From NCBI GenBank assembly GCA_030386875.1, contig CM059556.1, positions 39,348,964-39,412,963 on the forward strand: a DNA stretch of 64,000 bases, in the 5' to 3' direction. The translations under genes and the position numbers were made by a program. This document shows, piece after piece, positions 58,201-64,000 of this stretch. The notes beneath the pieces are model-generated. The model searched no databases. It was not told the origin of the DNA and saw only the letters and a list, made by a program, of their open reading frames with translations. The stretch is from Morinoia aosen (lineage: Eukaryota; Arthropoda; Malacostraca; Amphipoda; Talitridae). Numbering within the stretch: the stretch's first letter is position 1; the number at the start of each line of letters is the position of its first letter.

Positions 58201-61200
58201 CTGTGGGCCCGAATAAGTATGCGACTTCTAGGGCATCCTAACATCAACGTTATTCTAAGGTGGACAAAAATGTTTAACCTAATTCAATAATGTTTAACCC
58301 AATTCAAGATTTAAAGCAAACGGTCGATCGTTTAGTGTTACGTCAGTTGTATTGAGTATTAACGTCAAATGTGTTCTTAATACGATGAAAAAGCATAAAG
58401 GTTCCGCTAATTTTGTTGCATATTGTTACCAAGTGGTTTTAAGTGATATTTTCGTTGAATCAAACACCTAGGTTTTGTATTTGTTCGACTGCGTCGATTA
58501 TATCGTCTCTAAAAGTACCACGATTTTCTGTCGTTCCACGATTTCAGGTGCTTTAGAAGGCTTACAGTGTGGACTTGTTTTTCTTTTAAATCAACTATCG
58601 AACTTGGTATGGCAATTGGGACGTCATCAGCAAATTTTGAGATTTTGGTCTTTGCTGGTTAGCATGGGGAAGTTATTAGTAAAAATAGAAAAAAGGAGAA
58701 GGCTAAAAATTGAACCTTGAAGAACTACCAAGTTATTTTGTGTTTAAACACATTGCATGAGAGAGGTTCAGTAAGTAGCTTTCAAACTACTGTATGTCTA
58801 TTTTGATGTTCGATATTTTTTCCAGGAGTTTTTCTGATCAACACTGTCGAATGCATTTGCCAGATCAAGCAGTAGAAAGAGAGTTAAATTTTTTGGTCCT
58901 TGTCATTGTACATTTATCAGTGATGCACATTTTTGTCAAGCATCCCGTTTTATTCGTGTCATGTTTATCTTAAGCCGCTTCCAGATTGCTTAGCTAACAC
59001 GATTTCTGTTGTGAAACGTTATTTAAATGTTATCTTACAGCTCTTCTGAGTCTAGAGCGCTACAACTCTTCCATTTAAGCCTAATACTGGCATACTTTTT
59101 GTAAACTTTGTTCTTAAAATACTGTAATTCCACCCTTTCTGCTCTCTTTCTATCTCCCTCGAATGAATTTCTAGCTTGAGAGAACGGTTATGTTTAAGTA
59201 GCTATACTCAAGGGGTTATACTCAAATGTGTCCTTTGTACTAATCTTAAGGTACAATCTATTGCTGTATCACTCGTGGTAAATTTTAAATTGTTTAACTT
59301 AATGCCCACTCACTGGGGTAGCCCGTTCGCTGCTTGTTGATGAGGTAGGAGTGGGAAGAGCAAGTGTAGCGCGGCACCAGACGGGGCGGCTCAGTGTACA
59401 TCTCGGGCTCGTACCGGTCAGGGAACGTCAGGCAGACACTACCAGGCTTGCACAACGGGAGCGAACACGGGCTCTGGATTTGAAAGAACAAATTTATCTA
59501 CAAATAACGTTGAAGTTAAGAAAATACAAGCCTTATGATGTAAATTTTTGCAGAGGTACAACGAGCCAGCAACAAATAAAAAGCACAATATTTTGTGACT
59601 GATGCAAGGGTTTTATTAGAATCCTCATTGGTAATTTGAGTGACGATAATGCATTCATATGCCAATCGTCAAGCATACGTTTTATTTCATAGACTCTTTA
59701 CTCTACAATATTTTGAAAACGGTAAAGTTCCAAAAACCAAGTAAAGTTTATTTTGACATAAATCATCTTTTATGTGGGTGTCTTCATCTTTTATTCGAGA
59801 GTCTACCTTATGTAGCACCTGAGTTTCGAAAATATAACGTGAGTAAACCGATACCTCCGACGTGAGTTAACAAATACCACGTCCTGTTTTATTTTTATTC
59901 TTTCTAACTTAAAGTATTTGAATGCGATTTTCGCTTTTATTTTAATATTAGCGAGCACAAACCTTTAGATTTTTCAACTAAGCGTTACCAGGCATGTGTT
60001 ATCTTATTTACTTATATTTAAACGCACTGTCAAATCAGATTCCACAAAGAAGGGAACTCATTTTTCTTGCGCTTTTCTGTCAATCATTTTTTGTTTCAAT
60101 TTTTTACACGGGCATTACGAAACCAATGTGAAATTATCAATTAAGATAGTTAATGTTAAGGTATTTTAAAACCCAATGTATCAAAATTTCATGTTTGTAC
60201 TCTATTGGAAATAAACGGTTTTTCTTATCTTTTCTTAGAACGTGAATAAAACTGAAGTTTTTCTCTCTAGGTCTTGAGCTTGATTTTTTTTATCAGCCTA
60301 TCTACCATCTCGCATTTGTCTTCATTTCAATGACTCACCAGTGAAAATATTTCCTGATATCAGTTTAGATGTCAACTATTTCTATATTTCATTCGCAACT
60401 TTAAATGGTTTTAAATCATACTCAAAGATTATTTAACGCAAAAATAGCAATTCATAAATATTTCGTTGTTACCGGTACCTCCCGAACAGAACTTCTTCAT
60501 ATTAGCCATGGTGTTTTACAAGGGTTGGTGCCGTGCCACTCCTGTTTTTCACGTCAATGTTCTTCATTCTTTACATTCATTTTTTTACTGGTGATAGTGC
60601 GAGTTAAAAAAGTCTCGAAATAACTTAATGTAAATTTAAACATGAGTCAATGTCGATTACATTATAGATGTATACCCTATATTGTCCTACAAGCAAAATG
60701 CAAAGTATAACAGGTGATCGAAGTTCCTACAGAGATTAGTAAATGCAACAAAAACAATTAGGTGTAGTCTCTGGTTCTGAAAACCCGAACTTAAACCCGA
60801 CATACCCCAACCTATCTATTAAAATAATTTAAATTATGGGTTTTACGGATGCATTACTAGTGGAAATAAATTGTCTAAACAGTTTCCTGATGTCCGCGGT
60901 GAGCAGAATTAGTCTTTTGTCTTATTTCTGTCTTATAACTTTTGTCTTATTTCTGCTTAAATCAGTGCACTTTAAATGAAAAGCCAACGAAGCAGTGCTG
61001 GCAAGGGGTGTGAAATGGTGTGCTCAGCTTGGTCTCGAACGATAGGCCTGAGTGAAGTGTGAAGTGTCCTTGTTCCCTCAGTCTCCCCTCACCGCGCCCG
61101 CACCCTCCCCCCCCCTCCTTTCCCGTACACCTGCCGCGCGTCCTCTGACCGTTCAGAGCATAGTAAAACCTGGACTTTTCCGCTTCAAGCAACCAAAGAA

Positions 61201-64000
61201 ATTACGTTTGTTTTTGATCAATTTTTGGTAATGTCAAACCTCTCAGTTAAGTTTTTGTTCACTTCCTACGTGGCCGAGACGGCAAATGTGCACGAAAGAA
61301 TTATTGTGTTTCGTACCTCCGTTTCACTACTGACACCGAATAGTTTGAATACACAGAAAGTTTGAAGTGAGCTACCAGTAAGAACAACGGGTGAACGAGA
61401 AGTTGAAAAGCATTTACAATCACCAGGGAAAATACTATAAAAAGTGCACCTAACCTTGAATTTGTAATTCAAATATGTTCTCACTAAAAGCGTTAGTCAT
61501 CCTACTGACGATGTGTTTCTTGATCCTGCAAAATTTCCTGCAAAATTACCGCAGCGAAAGGAAGCCCATCCGAACGAAGGAAAAGACTGAAGATGAGGCT
61601 GAATACTAAGATACGCTTTCTTTATAATCAATGAAACTAAAATTTAAAAATTGTGCTGTCCCTCAATATCATTATATCACATTTTGTACCAGATCTCATT
61701 CTGTTGAATAATTAAAACGTCCCTCAAATAGGAAGAAACTCTCGGCCAAAAAAAGAAAAAAAAATCACGACTCGTGTCAGAGACTGTGAGCTAGTCGTAC
61801 AAAATGCAAAATGCAAAATTGCATGTCATTGTTTGCGGCCAACCCCAAGCCTCCCAGTTTCTCGCCTCTGTCCTCCAGCATTAAAGGGCAACCCCTCTTC
61901 TCTCAGCTGTGAGCTTCAATACCTCGATGAACGGCTTGGATTTACCTCACTTTTCATAAAATACTTGCTGAGCGAGGTAAAATTTAGCAAATCAGTATCA
62001 GCGATACATATGCAAAAACTACATCGTTCTCATAATTCAGTCATAGCTATGCAAATATAACGCACAATGCATCACTACGAGACTCGCTACGCAGGCCGGA
62101 AAGTGCCGTTCTCTGCACAGATGTTGCCCTACACAACATCCCGGAAAAATGGTTCTTTCAGGGGCAAAAATACGACCTTACCAAGCAAAGGGCCTGCAAG
62201 TAGGAAACCTACATCCTCTCACTCGCAAGATTCTAATGCTCAAAACGCAGGAGACTTGCTAACCGCTGCCAGTAACTCCGTCAGAGAATGTGTGTCACCT
62301 TCCGAAGCAACGTCAGTGAAGACTATGCAACCAATATCGCAGGACGAGGGAAATTATGGGTTTTACGGATGCATTACTAGTGGAAATAAATTGTCTAAAC
62401 AGTTTCCTGATGCCCGCGGTGAGCAGAATTAGTCAGCAACTCACCTGAAGAAAGTCCTTTTTGAGGTAATGAGTCCAGCCCGTCGCAGCGTCAGGCAGCT
62501 GCAAGATCCCTTCAGGAACACCCACGACTTCACAAGTCGCTGCAGCCTCTGCAGAATGTTTTCAAACTGGTATTTAATTTAGATAACTGTATTATTCTTA
62601 CTTTCGATAGTGATAGAAAAAGTTTATAAATCATAAGGCGTGTACTCGAAAAAATTTAGATTCAAGGTGTGACATAGTGCATGAAGTGCTTTCTTTATCA
62701 TTTACCTGCTAAAATAGTTGAATACTGGAAAACACGAATACAAGCTACTCGTGTTAATAAAAGAACGCATAAATTCGTTCAAAGTTCAAGTTTGGAGAAA
62801 TAATAAATAATGTCCAGCAAAAAATAATTCTCACAAGTGAATATCAATGATAGAAAATCATCAAATTCCTGGTTTTTCTCATAGATGCATATTTATTTCA
62901 ACAACTGGAGGAATGAAAATGGCAGCCAAAAAATCCGTAACATCGGCAAAAGCACTGACCATTCAGAGTTCGAACACAGGGCCAAAATGTTTTCAAAATA
63001 CATTAATTAGAAGAAGATTCAAGCCCCATTCAACTATCAGCACAATTTAGTGACCTAAAGTTTCGATTTACTCTTTATTGGCCTGATGGTACTTATTGTA
63101 TTTATTTTCATACATAATATACTTATGGGTCGATCACATTCAACAAGCTCCTAATCAGGTATCATCTTCCGGACGTTAAATTTGATGTGACCATACGCAT
63201 TGTCCATCTTTTCAGAAAACGACATTAGCCATGTAGCTGAGCTTCGAGTAAGTGTAAAAATCCCTGAAAAAACGGATGCAAGTACCTAAATTCAACGAGG
63301 AGTTGAGCAAAATATTCTACACATACATAGAAAAAGACAATTTATCTTATGAAGCATAAGTACAGTAAATTTTTTCAAGCGAATACAGAACTTTGCCTTA
63401 AAATCTAAAAACGAAACCAAGGTGATACTTCGACAGGCTTCTTATACCGACAAAGACTTATTAACCAACTACCCGCGACCCACAAAAGTAAAATGAAACT
63501 ACTATAACATAAAATAAAGGAAAAACTATGAACAAACCCCGTCAATGCGGTATCGCTAGTCAACCTCATTAAAAACAAGACAATTTATGCGAAAGCATCG
63601 ATGTTCGTAATCACCTGAAGAATATGACCACGTGACCACCCCCTCCAAATTGTCATGACGAAATGGAAAATATTGGCGTATAGAAATGGACAGTGTTTCA
63701 TACTCCTATCACTGCACACCAGTTAGAATGAATCGCATATGAGCGAGTAGATGGTACACTGAATTGAAAACTGCGTGAGATACTTCTCAAATATTATTGA
63801 CCATTCAATGTTCGTTTTTATTTTAATCGTATTAGGCGCAAGCTATGCGCAAAAAACATCATGAAGCCTTTCATGAGCTGCGAAAAAAAAATTCAAAATA
63901 AACTTACTATTGTAATTGAGAGCGTAGCAATTTTCCAGAAGAGAACAGGTGATGGCACAGATGACGAGAGGCTGAACTCTGGTGCTCAACACACCGACGG
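52117..64000 (-). CDS. Gene C: secreted PAN-like cysteine-rich protein (exons 2-6; 5' end outside window)
   Basis: Joined exons (minus strand) are 63908-64000 (partial exon 2), 62445-62539, 59314-59473, 53184-53375 and 52117-52220, all in phase with no stops. Exon 1 (signal peptide) must lie beyond the right edge, as must the first 12 bases of exon 2 judging by gene B. The domains are as in A and B: PAN/apple-like exons 2-3, Cys-rich exon 4 (Phe-Pro-Asp-Arg-Tyr-Glu-Pro), exon 5 and the terminal Ala-Asp-Cys-Tyr-Pro. It shares Val-Ile-Cys-Ala-Ile-Thr-Cys and Thr-His-Tyr-Leu-Lys-Lys with gene B. Its introns are inflated by a nested mariner/TIR insertion and old RT pieces (intron 4) and by a 1520-bp insertion (intron 3). 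Exon 4 is more changed (for example Thr-Phe-Pro and Met-Tyr-Thr), which may reflect diversification. Confidence 0.82.
53184..53375 (-). CDS. Gene C exon 5
   Basis: Donor AAATC|GTGAGG (phase 1). The start at 53375 follows GAAG; an alternative acceptor gives 53330. Conserved Asp-Cys-Arg-Phe-Glu-Gln-Leu and Ile-Pro-Pro-Tyr-Asn-Pro. Confidence 0.75.
53511..54780 (+). pseudogene. Deleted mariner copy in gene C intron 4
   Basis: It aligns with the gene B mariner: the N-terminal part at 53511-53835 and the 3' end at 54627-54780. The transposase middle is missing and a TIR element sits at the join. Multiple stops. Confidence 0.75.
53836..54626. mobile_element. 791-bp TIR element nested in the mariner, 8-bp target duplication
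   Basis: Perfect 46-bp inverted ends (starting ACCGGCGCGCCATTTTAGAG) at 53836-53881 and 54581-54626. GAAGGAGG is duplicated on both sides (53828-53835, 54627-54634). The interior holds a tandem duplication of about 361 bases that begins with a third, direct copy of the terminal repeat at 54197-54242. No coding capacity. The superfamily is uncertain (hAT- or Mutator-like by duplication length). Confidence 0.92.
54781..58110. other. Gene C intron 4, unrecognised insertion(s)
   Basis: This stretch has no counterpart in genes A or B. It includes a CT microsatellite at about 54967-54995 and several short dyads around TCTACGGTAGA (55870-55980). A GC-richer patch (57180-57310) could belong to an unidentified element. 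No coding motif was found. Confidence 0.4.
58118..58258 (+). repeat. R1 repeat copy in gene C intron 4
   Basis: High similarity to 7513-7690, including ATAGCTACCTGTGGGCCCGA and GACTTCTAGGGCATCCTA. Confidence 0.7.
58480..58925 (-). pseudogene. Non-LTR retrotransposon RT fragment, separate family
   Basis: On the minus strand, frame pieces give Leu-Asp-Leu-Ala-Asn-Ala-Phe-Asp-Ser-Val-Asp (RT motif with catalytic Asp) near 58850-58890 and Phe-Ala-Asp-Asp-Val-Pro-Ile-Ala (the YADD-type box) near 58612-58640, separated by stops and frameshifts. It is distinct from the RT fragment shared by introns 3. Confidence 0.72.
59232..59302 (-). repeat. R1 repeat copy beside the exon 4 donor of gene C
   Basis: Same partial inverted copy as 35590-35662 in gene B, ending about 10 bases from the donor. 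Confidence 0.62.
59314..59473 (-). CDS. Gene C exon 4
   Basis: Acceptor AATCCAG, donor CCCCA|GTGAGT, phase 0 to 1. It encodes four Cys, Thr-Phe-Pro-Asp-Arg-Tyr-Glu-Pro-Glu-Met-Tyr and Tyr-Thr-Cys-Ser-Ser-His-Ser-Tyr-Leu-Ile-Asn-Lys. Confidence 0.87.
60390..60623 (+). pseudogene. Non-LTR RT fragment (gene C intron 3)
   Basis: Near copy of 36390-36629 with the same damaged Ser-His-Gly-Val-Leu-Gln-Gly-Leu motif and frame shift, at the same intron position. Confidence 0.72.
61475..61609 (+). CDS. Possible 44-aa single-pass membrane peptide in the insertion
   Basis: ATG at 61475 to TAA at 61607-61609. It has a hydrophobic N-terminal segment (Ala-Leu-Val-Ile-Leu-Leu-Thr-Met-Cys-Phe-Leu-Ile-Leu) followed by a charged Lys/Arg/Glu-rich tail. 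A TATAAAAAG lies about 40 bases upstream (61436-61444), and a pyrimidine/CpG-rich patch at 61080-61140. There is no homology known to me; it may be chance. Confidence 0.25.
   Translation: MFSLKALVILLTMCFLILQNFLQNYRSERKPIRTKEKTEDEAEY
62067..62350 (+). pseudogene. Coding-like fragment in the insertion
   Basis: An open frame of about 95 codons, Ser/Thr/Lys-rich, with no repeats, runs into the right 84-bp direct repeat. Its composition looks coding but no family is recognised. It may be a captured exon or retrocopy. Confidence 0.25.
62445..62539 (-). CDS. Gene C exon 3
   Basis: Acceptor GGCTGCAG, donor CTTCAG|GTGAGT. It encodes Thr-Cys-Glu-Val-Val-Gly-Val-Pro-Glu and Gly-Trp-Thr-His-Tyr-Leu-Lys-Lys-Asp-Phe. 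Its donor lies 11 bases from the right-hand 84-bp repeat. Confidence 0.85.
63908..64000 (-). CDS. Gene C exon 2 (partial, cut by the window edge)
   Basis: Donor AATA|GTAAGT. It encodes Val-Gly-Val-Leu-Ser-Thr and the PAN core Cys-Ala-Ile-Thr-Cys-Ser-Leu-Leu-Glu-Asn-Cys-Tyr-Ala-Leu-Asn-Tyr-Asn. Confidence 0.85.

Larger units (their letters stand above)
60831..62434. repeat. 84-bp direct repeat flanking a gene C-specific insertion
   Basis: Positions 60831-60914 and 62351-62434 are identical except for one base (TGTCC/TGCCC). Gene B has a single copy (about 36836-36918). The 1436 bases between (60915-62350) have no counterpart in B. The repeat is far longer than usual target duplications. Confidence 0.92.

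Overview
The window is eukaryotic and most likely from an arthropod, probably an insect. It is AT-rich, its genes have short phase-matched exons with GT-AG introns, and it is full of metazoan mobile elements (BEL/Pao, Penelope-like, non-LTR, Tc1/mariner, hAT-like and Harbinger-like). No bacterial or plasmid signal was seen. The species cannot be fixed from the sequence alone.

Layout. Positions 1-4890 (minus strand) hold most of a BEL/Pao LTR retrotransposon: Gag, zinc knuckles, protease, RT, RNase H and the start of integrase. It runs off the left edge and carries two in-frame stop codons. Positions 5000-9200 are non-coding. From 9.2 kb to the right edge the window is a segmentally duplicated locus. 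It carries three tandem minus-strand copies of one six-exon gene: gene A (12635-21934), gene B (31462-39513) and gene C (52117 to beyond 64000). No single long ORF reveals them. They emerge when exons conserved in all three copies are joined at GT-AG sites with matching phase. The product is a secreted, cysteine-rich protein of about 250 residues: a signal peptide, a PAN/apple-like domain split over exons 2-3, a Cys-rich EGF-reminiscent exon 4, a conserved exon 5, and a short last exon ending in Ala-Asp-Cys-Tyr-Pro-stop. I do not recognise the family beyond the PAN-like part.

Copy history. B and C share insertions that A lacks, chiefly a mariner in intron 4 and a small repeat beside the exon 4 donor. 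B and C also share residue differences in exons 2 and 3. The branching is therefore probably (A,(B,C)). Intergenic blocks downstream of each gene are also duplicated.

Mobile elements and repeats. Introns and spacers hold decayed non-LTR RT pieces, an internally deleted Penelope-like element with inverted terminal copies and a hammerhead-like motif, and broken mariner copies with further insertions nested inside them. They also hold MITEs with readable target duplications, several minisatellites, and an insertion in gene C flanked by an 84-bp direct repeat. Two minisatellites multiply 5' splice sites: one grew from the exon 3 donor of gene A, the other lies near 41.6 kb.
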